Origin: Rubrivivax sp. | GTDB lineage: Bacteria > Pseudomonadota > Gammaproteobacteria > Burkholderiales > Burkholderiaceae_C | DNA: 55,839 bases | Assembly: GCA_030653385.1 (NCBI GenBank) | Contig: JAURZM010000073.1 | Location: 1-55,839 of the forward strand | Reading direction: 5' to 3' | In this document: piece by piece, positions 16,826-24,073 of the stretch | How positions within the stretch are numbered: the first letter of the stretch is position 1 | Layout of the letters: every line of letters starts with the position of its first letter | The notes under the pieces: generated by a model | What the model was told of the DNA's origin: nothing | The model's input: the letters and a program-made list of their open reading frames with translations, nothing else | Databases searched by the model: none | Made by a program: the position numbers and the translations under genes

Positions 16826-17665
16826 ATGATCGTCACTGAAAACAGCGCCAGCCGCTTTGTCGCGAAGGCCCACCTGCCGCGTCCGCCAGCGCAGCGGCGC
16901 ACACGTTCCGGCACGCCGCAAGACACACCGCCGCTGCAGCTGAAAGCCAATGAAGCTCAGACCCTGGTGGTGGGCAGTGGCCTGGTCATCGCCACGCAGA
17001 AGGTGCCGGTTCAGGTGCGCGAAGACCTGATCAACTGCACCTTGTTTGCGCAACTGGTGGCCACCGCCGAAGTGGGTGATGCGACCAAGGTCACCGAGTG
17101 GTACACGGCCTACTTCGGTGCGCTGTCGGCCCTGGGCTGGGCGCAGAGCGACCAGCGTTTCGAGAGGTACCGCTTCGAGAGCAGCGGCGCCATCGCCCAC
17201 GAAGCGGTGATGCCGGTGGTCACGGCCTTGCTGGGCCCACAGGCTACCGCGCTGACGGTGCTGCAGGCCGCCTTCGACGGCTTGAAGTCGATGAGCGAAA
17301 ACTCGCCCTGGGTGACGCTGTTCGAACGGCATTCGCGGCAAGAGCAGTCGGCCCACTTCCAGGTGGCCACGGCTGAAGTGGCCGAAGGGGGTGTGTTGCA
17401 GATCGCGCTGGTGGCCTTCGACCTGCAGGCGCAGACCGAACTGGTGCAGGTGCTGTTCTTCAAGTTCAACAAGGCCAAGACGACGTTGAACTATTCGTCG
17501 GGCAAGGCCACCATCTACGAAGCCGCGCTGGCCGGGCAGCGTGAGGCGCTGGCGGCACGGCTCGCGGCCTACCGCACGGCCTATGTGGGGCAAGTGAAGC
17601 TGCCGCCGCTGCCGGGTCTGCCGCCGCCACCGGCCCAGCGCTCGCGCAGCGCGCGCAGGTCATGA
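16826..17665 (+). CDS. hypothetical protein, coupled to YghU-type glutathione transferase
   Basis: The protein has 279 residues from the ATG at 16826, with AGGAG seven bases upstream. I do not recognise a named family. The N-terminal 45 residues are basic and look disordered. The middle contains EDLINCTLFAQLVAT, then WYTAYFGALSALGW near 95-108, then a helical region around 140-170. The C-terminal third is beta-rich and ends in a proline-rich tail. There is no signal peptide or membrane segment. Its stop codon overlaps the start of the YghU-like gene (ATGA), so the two proteins are made together and may act in the same stress response. It lies in a run of five same-strand genes from 15437. Confidence 0.7.
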   Translation: MIVTENSASRFVAKAHLPRPPAQRRTRSGTPQDTPPLQLKANEAQTLVVGSGLVIATQKVPVQVREDLINCTLFAQLVATAEVGDATKVTEWYTAYFGALSALGWAQSDQRFERYRFESSGAIAHEAVMPVVTALLGPQATALTVLQAAFDGLKSMSENSPWVTLFERHSRQEQSAHFQVATAEVAEGGVLQIALVAFDLQAQTELVQVLFFKFNKAKTTLNYSSGKATIYEAALAGQREALAARLAAYRTAYVGQVKLPPLPGLPPPPAQRSRSARRS

Positions 17666-18519
17666 GCGAAGAACCGGTCTACACCCCACCCGCCGTCTGG
17701 ACCTGGAACCAGGCCAGCGGCGGCCGATTTGCCAACATCAACCGCCCCGTGGCCGGCGCCACGCACGACAGGGAACTTCCGGCCGGCCGCCACCCGATGC
17801 AGCTGTACTCGCTGGCCACGCCCAATGGCGTGAAAGTGACGGTGATGCTGGAAGAGCTGCTGGCGCTGGGCCATCCTGGTGCCGAGTACGACGCCTGGCT
17901 GATCAAGATCAACGAGGGCGACCAGTTCGGCAGCGGATTCGTCGGCGTCAACCCCAACTCCAAGATCCCAGCACTGCTCGACCGCAGTGGGCCGGTGCCC
18001 GTGCGGGTGTTCGAAAGCGGCGCCATCCTGCTGCACCTGGCGCAGAAGTTCGACGCCTTCCTGCCGGCTGAACAGCCCGCGCGTGCCGAATGCCTGAGCT
18101 GGCTGTTCTGGCAGATGGGCAGTGCGCCTTACCTGGGTGGCGGCTTTGGCCACTTCTACGCCTACGCGCCGAGCAAGATCGAATACGCCATCGACCGTTT
18201 TGCGATGGAAACCAAGCGCCAGCTCGATGTGCTGAACCGGCGGCTGGCCCAGAGCCCCTTCCTGGCGGGTGACAGCTACACCATCGCCGACATGGCCGTC
18301 TGGCCCTGGTACGGCGCACTGGCCAAGGGGCAGCTGTACGAAGCCGGTGAGTTTTTGCAGGTGCACGATTACACGCACGTGGTGCGCTGGGCCGACCACA
18401 TCGCCGCACGGCCGGCGGTGCAGCGCGGCCGCAAGGTCAACCGCACCTGGGGCCAGCCCGACAGCCAGTTGCCTGAACGCCACGACGCCACCGACTTCGA
18501 CAAGCTGGGCCCGGCATGA
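17662..18519 (+). CDS. yghU: YghU-type glutathione transferase / disulfide-bond oxidoreductase
   Basis: The protein has 285 residues, the length of E. coli YghU. The N-terminal extension YTPPAVWTWN is characteristic of Nu-class glutathione transferases. A thioredoxin-fold domain (LATPNGVKVTVMLEE; NPNSKIPALLDRSG; FESGAILLHLA) precedes the all-helical C-terminal domain (DSYTIADMAVWPW). In this class a Thr-Pro-Asn motif near the N-terminus replaces the usual Tyr/Ser/Cys, here ATPNGVKV near 52. Family members reduce disulfides and organic peroxides with two bound glutathiones. Both its start and its stop overlap neighbouring genes by four bases. Confidence 0.92.
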   Translation: MSEEPVYTPPAVWTWNQASGGRFANINRPVAGATHDRELPAGRHPMQLYSLATPNGVKVTVMLEELLALGHPGAEYDAWLIKINEGDQFGSGFVGVNPNSKIPALLDRSGPVPVRVFESGAILLHLAQKFDAFLPAEQPARAECLSWLFWQMGSAPYLGGGFGHFYAYAPSKIEYAIDRFAMETKRQLDVLNRRLAQSPFLAGDSYTIADMAVWPWYGALAKGQLYEAGEFLQVHDYTHVVRWADHIAARPAVQRGRKVNRTWGQPDSQLPERHDATDFDKLGPA

Positions 18520-19151
18520 AGCTCACCCTGTACGACTGCAGCACCGCACCCAGCCCGCGCCGCGCGCGCATCCTGTTGGCCGAAAAGGGCGTGGCGCACG
18601 ACACCGTGCAGGTGGACCTGCGCAGCGGCGAACAGCTGGGTGACGCCTACCGCGCCATCAACCCGCAGTGCACCGTGCCTGCGCTGCAAACCGAAGAAGG
18701 CCTGCTGCTGACCGACAACGCGGCCATCACGGCCTACCTGGAAGCGCGCTATCCGCAGCCGCCGGTCCTGGGCATCACGCCGGCAGACAAGGCCGAGATC
18801 GCCAGCTGGCAGTGGCGCATCGAATTCGAAGGCCTGCTGGCGGTGGCCGAAGCGCTGCGCAACGGTTCACCGGCGATGGCCAGCCGCGCGCTGCCAGGGC
18901 CGGTGGACTACGCACAGATCCCCGAACTGGCGCAGCGTGGCCTGGCGCGTGTGCAGCAGTTTTTCCTGCTGTTGAATGACCACCTGGCCGGGCGTGACTT
19001 CATCGCCGCCGGGCAGTTCAGCATCGCCGACATCACGGCCGTCGTGGCGGTGGACTTTGCACGCGTGGTGAAGGTCAAGCCGGGTGATGCACATCCGCAC
19101 CTGCAGCGCTGGCGCGCGGTGATGGCACTGCGGCCTTCGATGGCGCTGTAG
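18516..19151 (+). CDS. glutathione S-transferase family protein
   Basis: The protein has 211 residues. The N-terminal thioredoxin fold starts KLTLYDCSTAPSPRRARILL, with CTVPALQTEEG (cis-proline) near 52 and TDNAAITAYLEARYP near 67-81. The C-terminal helical domain holds FSIADITAVVAVDFA near 168-182. It is a typical bacterial GST; the class is uncertain, since Ser/Cys residues near position 8-13 could serve as the catalytic residue. The ATG overlaps the YghU-like stop by four bases, making a three-gene coupled set with the hypothetical gene at 16826. It is likely cytoplasmic detoxification or peroxide handling. Confidence 0.9.
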   Translation: MKLTLYDCSTAPSPRRARILLAEKGVAHDTVQVDLRSGEQLGDAYRAINPQCTVPALQTEEGLLLTDNAAITAYLEARYPQPPVLGITPADKAEIASWQWRIEFEGLLAVAEALRNGSPAMASRALPGPVDYAQIPELAQRGLARVQQFFLLLNDHLAGRDFIAAGQFSIADITAVVAVDFARVVKVKPGDAHPHLQRWRAVMALRPSMAL

Positions 19152-19165
19152 GCCACACGAAGACC

Positions 19166-19567
19166 TCAGCTCAGGTCACCGTCGACGTAGGTCCAGCGGC
19201 CGGCTTCGCGCAAGAAGCGGCTGCACTCCTGCAGGCGGTGCGCCCTGCCACCGAGTTTGCTGCGCGCCACGAAGGTGACTTCGGCGCGGTTTTCGCCCAC
19301 CATCACATGGCGCTTCACGTCCAGCCCCAGCCATTGCAGACCGGGCTGGAACAGCGTGGGCTCGGCGGGCCGGGTGCTGGGGTGCCAGGTGTCCTGCAGA
19401 TAGTCCGCCAGGCCCAGCACGTAGGCGCTGTAGCGGCTGCGCATCAGCGCCTCGGCCGTGGGTGCCTGCAGGTGTTGCGGACCGGCGTGCCAGCGGCCGC
19501 AGCAGTGGGGGTAGGCAGCGCCGCTGCCGCAAGGGCAGAGGCTTTCGGCGAGGGACTTTTCTTTCAT
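19166..19567 (-). CDS. YchJ family protein (UPF0225) with SEC-C zinc motif
   Basis: The protein has 133 residues from the ATG at 19567. The N-terminus carries the SEC-C metal-binding motif CPCGSGAAYPHCC near 11-23, followed by the YchJ core: EALMRSRYSAYVLGLADYLQDTWHPSTRP, then a beta sheet ending in WTYVDGD. The family has an NTF2-like fold of unknown function. It is convergent with the GST gene (14 bases apart) and divergent from the esterase gene. Confidence 0.9.
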   Translation of the reverse strand: MKEKSLAESLCPCGSGAAYPHCCGRWHAGPQHLQAPTAEALMRSRYSAYVLGLADYLQDTWHPSTRPAEPTLFQPGLQWLGLDVKRHVMVGENRAEVTFVARSKLGGRAHRLQECSRFLREAGRWTYVDGDLS

Positions 19568-19725
19568 GCGACCGAATTGCCGCCGGCGGCCGGCAGCGTC
19601 TTCTCCCAGACCTCGCCCACCAGCGCAAGGCTGTGCAGTTGAACAGGGGCGCGTGGGTTCGGCGTCGTGACCATCGGCGCAGCTTGCCATACTCCCGGCA
19701 CCCACCCATTTGCCGGATACCGAAC

Positions 19726-20679
19726 ATGCTCGACTCCCAGGCTGCCGCGCTGATTGCCTTGATGGCTGAGCGCAAAGTACCGCCCACGCACACGCTGACA
19801 CCCGCCGACGCGCGGCGCATGTACCTCGAACGACGCCGTTTCACGCAGCCCGACGCGCCGCCCGTGGCCGACGTGCAAGCGCACAGCACCGACAGCGGCG
19901 TGCCGCTGCGCCTGTACCGGCCCGCTGGCACCGACGCAGCAACTGTGCTGCCGGTGCTGGTGTATTTCCACGGTGGCGGCTGGACCATGGGCGACCTGGA
20001 CACGCACGACGTGTTGTGTCGCCAGCTGTGCAACGGCGCCGGCGTGGCCGTGGTGGCGGTGGACTACCGCATGGGCCCCGAGCACCGCTTCCCTGCCGCG
20101 GTGGACGACAGCGTCGAAGCCACCCGCTGGGTGCGCGCGCAGTCTGCCCATCTGCGCCTGGACAGCACACGCATGGCCGTGGGGGGCGACAGCGCCGGGG
20201 GCAACCTGGCAGCGGTGGTGGCACTGGTGTTGCGTGATGCGGCCGATGCCGCCGAGGCGTCGCCGCTGGCCTTCCAACTGTTGATCTATCCGGCCACCGA
20301 CATGCGCGCCGTCGCGCCATCACACCAGCGCAACGGCCAGGGCTACGTGCTGACCGCCGACACGATCCACTACTTCCGCGGCCACTACATCGCCGACCCG
20401 GCGCAGTGGGCAGACTGGCGGGCCTCGCCCTTGCTGGCCACCGACCACACCCGCCTGCCACCGGCCCTGGTGCTGACCGCAGGTTACGACCCGCTGGTGG
20501 ACGAAGGCCGGCAGTACGCCGACAAGCTGTCGGCCGCAGGCACAACGTGCCAGTACGTCTGTTTCGAACGCCAGATCCACGGCTTCATGCCCATGAGCCG
20601 CGTGCTGGACGAAGCCCGCACGGCCGTGGCCCTGTGCGCGGCGGCGCTGAAAGAAGCGCTGTTCAGACCGGCTGCCTGA
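19726..20679 (+). CDS. hormone-sensitive-lipase-type esterase (alpha/beta hydrolase fold 3)
   Basis: The protein has 317 residues. HGGGW at 82-86 forms the oxyanion hole and GDSAGG at 154-159 holds the nucleophile Ser156. Asp255 (in AGYDPLVDEG) and His285 (in IHGFM) complete the triad, which is the full family IV esterase signature. No signal peptide is present, so the enzyme is cytoplasmic. Natural substrates are probably short-chain esters. It is an apparently single gene; the amidohydrolase downstream is separated by a degraded stretch. Confidence 0.92.
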   Translation: MLDSQAAALIALMAERKVPPTHTLTPADARRMYLERRRFTQPDAPPVADVQAHSTDSGVPLRLYRPAGTDAATVLPVLVYFHGGGWTMGDLDTHDVLCRQLCNGAGVAVVAVDYRMGPEHRFPAAVDDSVEATRWVRAQSAHLRLDSTRMAVGGDSAGGNLAAVVALVLRDAADAAEASPLAFQLLIYPATDMRAVAPSHQRNGQGYVLTADTIHYFRGHYIADPAQWADWRASPLLATDHTRLPPALVLTAGYDPLVDEGRQYADKLSAAGTTCQYVCFERQIHGFMPMSRVLDEARTAVALCAAALKEALFRPAA

Positions 20680-21044
20680 CTGCGCCAGGCGGCGCAGGCG
20701 TTTGTTGAACAGCTGCGCCTGCGCCGGCTGTCCAGCTTCAGCACCGCCAGCACTTCGGCGATGCGTGACAGCTGCGTGATGCCCACGAGGCCGCCCTGGC
20801 CGACGCACGTGGCCATCGCCACGACGCGCAATGGCCGTCAAACTCGAAAGAGAGACTCCATGAAGCAGTTCGTGCTTGCCACCGCCTTGTCGCTGACCCC
20901 GGCCCTCACATCGAGTGGCACGGCGCGCGCCCACACGGGTGCATCGCAAGCCAGCCAGGGCGCGTTTCGATTCGGCCTTTGCCTGGCTCGAACGTGCCGG
21001 CATGGCCGGGCCGGTGCAGGTGGTGTTTTGAAGGGCACAGCGAC
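20680..21044. other. stretch with probable gene remnants
   Basis: No intact gene is seen. On the minus strand around 20690-20830 two frames together give protein-like pieces (GITQLSRIAEVLAVLKLDS in one frame, AQAQLFNKRLRRLAQS in the next), as if an old gene had shifted frame. On the plus strand 20860-21031 looks like a broken secreted-protein gene and is listed separately. I could not assign either remnant to a family. Confidence 0.4.
20860..21031 (+). pseudogene. possible frameshifted remnant of a secreted protein gene
   Basis: From the ATG at 20860 the frame encodes a clear signal peptide (MKQFVLATALSLTPALTSS, then GTARAHT). It then loses protein character and runs into the next gene. The neighbouring frame from about 20938 encodes RARFDSAFAWLERAGMAGP followed by VQVVF and ends at TGA 21029-21031, 13 bases before the amidohydrolase start. 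The two halves look like the head and tail of one gene joined out of frame, with most of the middle deleted. This is inference; a short real peptide cannot be excluded. Confidence 0.35.
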
Positions 21045-22283
21045 ATGAACCGCCGTCACCTGCTGATGGGTTGTTGTGCCGCCTTGGGCGTGGGCCTGTT
21101 CACCGGCCTGGGCGTGGTGGGGGCCAACTCGCTGCGCAACCCCTGCCGCGGTGGGTTGCCGCGAGAACTGGCGCAGCACGACACGGTGCTGGCCGCGCTG
21201 CAGGGCCTGGACATGGCCCGTGTGGTGGACACCCACGCCCACCTGCTGGGCACCGGCGACGCCGGCAGCGGCTGCAGCATCCACCCCAGCATGCACCAGT
21301 GGTGGCACCCGGGCGAGGTGCTGCGCCGGCGTGGCATCCTGAACGCGTCGTGTGTGGACGCTGACGCGCCGTCGATCGACATCGCCTACGTGCAGCGCCT
21401 GCTCACGCTGGCGGCCGACTTCCCGGCCGGCGCGCGCTGGTGGTTGTTTGCCTTCGAGCAGGCCCACGACGACACCGGCCAGCCCGACCCTGATCACACC
21501 ACTTTCCACGTGCCCGACGCCTATGCCGCGCAAGTGGCGCGTCAGCACGCCGACCGCTTCGACTGGGTGGCTTCGATCCACCCCTACCGCGACGATGCGC
21601 TGCAGCGGCTGGACGCCGCACTGGCTGCCGGCGCGCTGGCCGTGAAGTGGTTGCCCAGTTCGATGAACATCGACCTGCGCGACCCACGCTGCCGGCCTTT
21701 GTGCGAAAGGCTGGCATGTGCCGGCCGGCCGCTGATCGTGCATTGCGGCGAAGAAAAGGCCGTGCCCGGTGCCGGTCGCGACGAACTGGGCAACCCGCTG
21801 CACGTGCGCCACCTGCTGGCCCATGGCGTGCACGTGGTGATGGCGCATTGCGGGTCGCTGGGCCATGCCATCGATGAAGACCTGAACTCACGCCCCGAGG
21901 TGCCGGCCTTCGATCTCTTCAAGCGTGTCATGAACGAAGCCGCACACGGCGGCCGCCTGCTGGGCGACATCTCGGCGGTGTTCCAGCGCAACCGCAGCGC
22001 CGATGTCTGGCGCACGCTGCTGCAGCGGCAAGACTGGCACGGCCGCCTGCTGCACGGGTCCGACCACCCGCTGCCCGGTGTGATGCCACTCTTCAGCCTG
22101 GCGAAACTGCACCGTGCCGGCCTGCTGCCAGAAGCCGACATCGACGTGCTGACCCGCGTGCGCGATCACAACCCGCTGCTCTTCGAACTGGTGCTGAAAC
22201 GGCGCTTGCGTGCAGGTTCCGCGCAACTGGCCGCCGGCGTGTTCGAAGGCCGCGCACTGGCATCGACCGTCCAGTCCGCCTGA
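21045..22283 (+). CDS. amidohydrolase-2-like metal-dependent hydrolase with N-terminal signal
   Basis: The protein has 412 residues. Residues 1-27 form a twin-Arg-like signal or membrane anchor (MNRRHLLMG followed by a long hydrophobic stretch). The TIM-barrel metal sites are visible in order: VDTHAHLLG near 62-70 (HxH), KWLPSSMNID with the bridging lysine near 199, IVHCGEE near 228, MAHCGS near 265, and HGSDHPLPG near 337-345 with the catalytic Asp. The protein belongs to the amidohydrolase superfamily; its substrate is unknown. Export would be unusual for this superfamily. Confidence 0.85.
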   Translation: MNRRHLLMGCCAALGVGLFTGLGVVGANSLRNPCRGGLPRELAQHDTVLAALQGLDMARVVDTHAHLLGTGDAGSGCSIHPSMHQWWHPGEVLRRRGILNASCVDADAPSIDIAYVQRLLTLAADFPAGARWWLFAFEQAHDDTGQPDPDHTTFHVPDAYAAQVARQHADRFDWVASIHPYRDDALQRLDAALAAGALAVKWLPSSMNIDLRDPRCRPLCERLACAGRPLIVHCGEEKAVPGAGRDELGNPLHVRHLLAHGVHVVMAHCGSLGHAIDEDLNSRPEVPAFDLFKRVMNEAAHGGRLLGDISAVFQRNRSADVWRTLLQRQDWHGRLLHGSDHPLPGVMPLFSLAKLHRAGLLPEADIDVLTRVRDHNPLLFELVLKRRLRAGSAQLAAGVFEGRALASTVQSA

Positions 22284-22380
22284 CCGGCTGCTCACCCGAG
22301 GGCGCCGTGACCCACCGCCAACGCCGCCCCACCGGGTGGCGGGTTTGCTGGCGGTCTCAGGGTGTGAGAGGCCGCAGGTG

Positions 22381-22638
22381 TCAATCGCCTTCCGACAGCA
22401 GCGGCGGCTGCAGCAGGTCGGCGTCGACGTTCATCAGCACGCTGGCCAGTTCGAGCGTGCGCCACAAGGGCGCCGGCATCTGGCGGATGGCCTCGGGCGT
22501 GCGGGCCTGGGCGATCCAGGCCCTGATGGCCTCGTGCTGGTCGGGTGTCAGCAGCTTGCGACTCAACATCTCGTCCAGTGTCTGCACAGCTGTCCTTCGG
22601 GGGCGGGCGGGCCGGGCCGGTTTGGCTTTGGTGATCAT
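22381..22638 (-). CDS. small hypothetical protein divergent from the imu cassette
   Basis: The protein has 85 residues from the ATG at 22638; the frame is longer upstream, but that part is low complexity and overlaps the promoter region. The N-terminal 20 residues are Pro/Arg/Lys-rich. The rest is helical: TVQTLDEMLSRKLL-like helix, TPDQHEAIRAWIAQA helix, and an LWRTLELASVLMNVDADLL helix. It shows no known catalytic motif. It starts 83 bases left of the LexA box, so it could share SOS control with imuA. Confidence 0.6.
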   Translation of the reverse strand: MITKAKPARPARPRRTAVQTLDEMLSRKLLTPDQHEAIRAWIAQARTPEAIRQMPAPLWRTLELASVLMNVDADLLQPPLLSEGD

Positions 22639-22720
22639 CGTAGCCGGCTGCGAGTGGCCACGCCGACGGCCCGCCTGAACCCGGGGGTCGGAACTTGAAG
22701 GTTGTTGCTTGCCCGAGATA

Positions 22721-22736
22721 CTGGATGGACGTACAG
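22721..22736 (+). promoter_or_regulatory. LexA-binding site (SOS box) of the imuA operon
   Basis: CTGGATGGACGTACAG fits the proteobacterial LexA consensus CTG-N10-CAG exactly at both triplets. It lies seven bases upstream of the GTG start proposed for imuA, and imuA-imuB cassettes are known LexA targets. It therefore marks the cassette as DNA-damage inducible. Confidence 0.85.
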
Positions 22737-22743
22737 TATTCTG

Positions 22744-23562
22744 GTGCAACTGTCCCTTCTCCATTCACCCAGCCCTGCCGCGCCCGTGCCAGCGCCCGTG
22801 CCCGCGCCAGAAGCGCTGCACCCGGCGCTGTGGCGTGCGCACCAGCTGGGGCGTCCGCTGGGGCCGTCGATGGGCGTCGTGGCCAGCGGCTACGGTGACC
22901 TGGACACCCAGCTGCCCGGCGGCGGCTGGCCGGCCCGTGTGCTGACCGAACTGCTGCTGCCACGCGCCGGCGTGGGCGAACTGCGCCTGCTGGCGCCAGC
23001 GCTTTCGGCCTTGCAACAGCAGCAGCGCAGCCTGATGTGGTTCGACCCACCGGCCGCGCCCTGTGCCTGGGTGCTGGCGGCGCTGGGTATCGACCTGCGG
23101 CAACTGGTCATCGTGCAGTCGCGGCAGGCGGTGCTGGGGCGTGTCAAGGGTGCGGCTAGGCGCCAGTTGCCGGCGGCCGACGTGCTGTGGGCGCTGGAAC
23201 AGGCGCTGAAAAGTGGCCACCTGGGTGCTGCCGTGGCCTGGCTGCCAGCGCGTCTGCCGGCCGACGCGCTGCGCCGCCTGCAGTTGGCGGCGCAGGCCCA
23301 CGACGGGCCGGTCTTCCTGCTGCGCGACGTGCAGGAACGCAGCCGTCCCAGCGCCGCACCGCTGCGCCTGCTCTTGTCCAGCGCCGGGCCCGACCTGCTG
23401 CGGGTGGCACTGCTCAAGCGCCGCGGTCCGCCGCTGGCCGATGCCTTGACACTCGCGCTGCCCGCCGTGTTGTCGGCCCCGGCCCTGGCACGTGCGCACC
23501 GCCTGGCCGAGGTAAAGCTTGCGCTGCGCAGTGACACCGTTCAACCGGCGCCTGCTGCCTGA
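22744..23562 (+). CDS. imuA: ImuA, SOS-inducible translesion mutagenesis factor
   Basis: The protein has about 272 residues from the GTG at 22744; GTG codons at 22786 and 22798 are also possible, and an ATG at 22702 is unlikely because it lies before the LexA box. It is a RecA/SulA-like protein. It has LHPALWRAHQLGRP, then a GDLDTQLPGGGWPARVLTELL block typical of ImuA near 54-75, and LLAPALSALQQQQRSLMW-like strands. The Walker A is degenerate, as in the family. ImuA works with ImuB and the DnaE2 polymerase in error-prone lesion bypass. Here a DUF3224 gene separates it from imuB. Confidence 0.88.
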   Translation: MQLSLLHSPSPAAPVPAPVPAPEALHPALWRAHQLGRPLGPSMGVVASGYGDLDTQLPGGGWPARVLTELLLPRAGVGELRLLAPALSALQQQQRSLMWFDPPAAPCAWVLAALGIDLRQLVIVQSRQAVLGRVKGAARRQLPAADVLWALEQALKSGHLGAAVAWLPARLPADALRRLQLAAQAHDGPVFLLRDVQERSRPSAAPLRLLLSSAGPDLLRVALLKRRGPPLADALTLALPAVLSAPALARAHRLAEVKLALRSDTVQPAPAA

Positions 23563-23601
23563 TCTGCCTGTCTCTTTCTTCTTTTTTTCGAAAGCACCGC
23601 C

Positions 23602-24009
23602 ATGCCCCAGTACCACGCCAGCGGCACCTTCACCGTGAAGATGACGCCCCAAGACACAGCCGCCGATGCCGCGCCCACCCCCGGCGCCACGCTGGGCCGC
23701 TTGCTGCTGGACAAACACTACCAGGGCGATCTGCAGGCCACGGCGCAAGGGCAGATGCTCAGTGCCGTCACGCCCACCTCAGGGTCGGCCGGCTACGTGG
23801 CCATCGAACACGTCACCGGCACGCTGCACGGCCGCAGCGGCAGCTTCTTGCTGCAGCACAGTGGATTGATGAGTCGGGGCAACAAGCAGCTCACCGTCAC
23901 CGTGGTGCCCGACTCCGGCACCGACGGGCTGCTGGGGCTGGAAGGCCGGCTGGACATCCGCATCGCCGAAGGCCAGCACTGCTACGACTTCGACTGCACG
24001 CTGCCCTGA
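23602..24009 (+). CDS. DUF3224 family protein, inserted between imuA and imuB
   Basis: The protein has 135 residues. It is an allene-oxide-cyclase-like beta barrel: YHASGTFTVKM opening, QGDLQATAQGQMLSA, GYVAIEHVTGTLHGRSGSF, FLLQHSG, then TVTVVPDSGTDGLLGLEGRLDI and a final HCYDFDCTLP strand. This is the DUF3224 pattern. Its role is unknown. It starts 39 bases after imuA, behind a T-rich stretch (TTTCTTCTTTTTTTCG), and ends 64 bases before imuB. If there is no internal terminator it is co-induced by DNA damage. I do not know it as a member of imu cassettes, so it may be a passenger. Confidence 0.88.
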   Translation: MPQYHASGTFTVKMTPQDTAADAAPTPGATLGRLLLDKHYQGDLQATAQGQMLSAVTPTSGSAGYVAIEHVTGTLHGRSGSFLLQHSGLMSRGNKQLTVTVVPDSGTDGLLGLEGRLDIRIAEGQHCYDFDCTLP

Positions 24010-24073
24010 CCCGGCCGCACCCGCCGCCAGCACCCGCACCCATGCCGCGCACCCATGCCGCGCACCACCCGCC

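Noticed and set aside
16826..17665. Naming the 279-residue protein as an Evf-like virulence factor
   Set aside because: Length and helical content are similar, but I cannot point to a diagnostic motif, so no family name is given.
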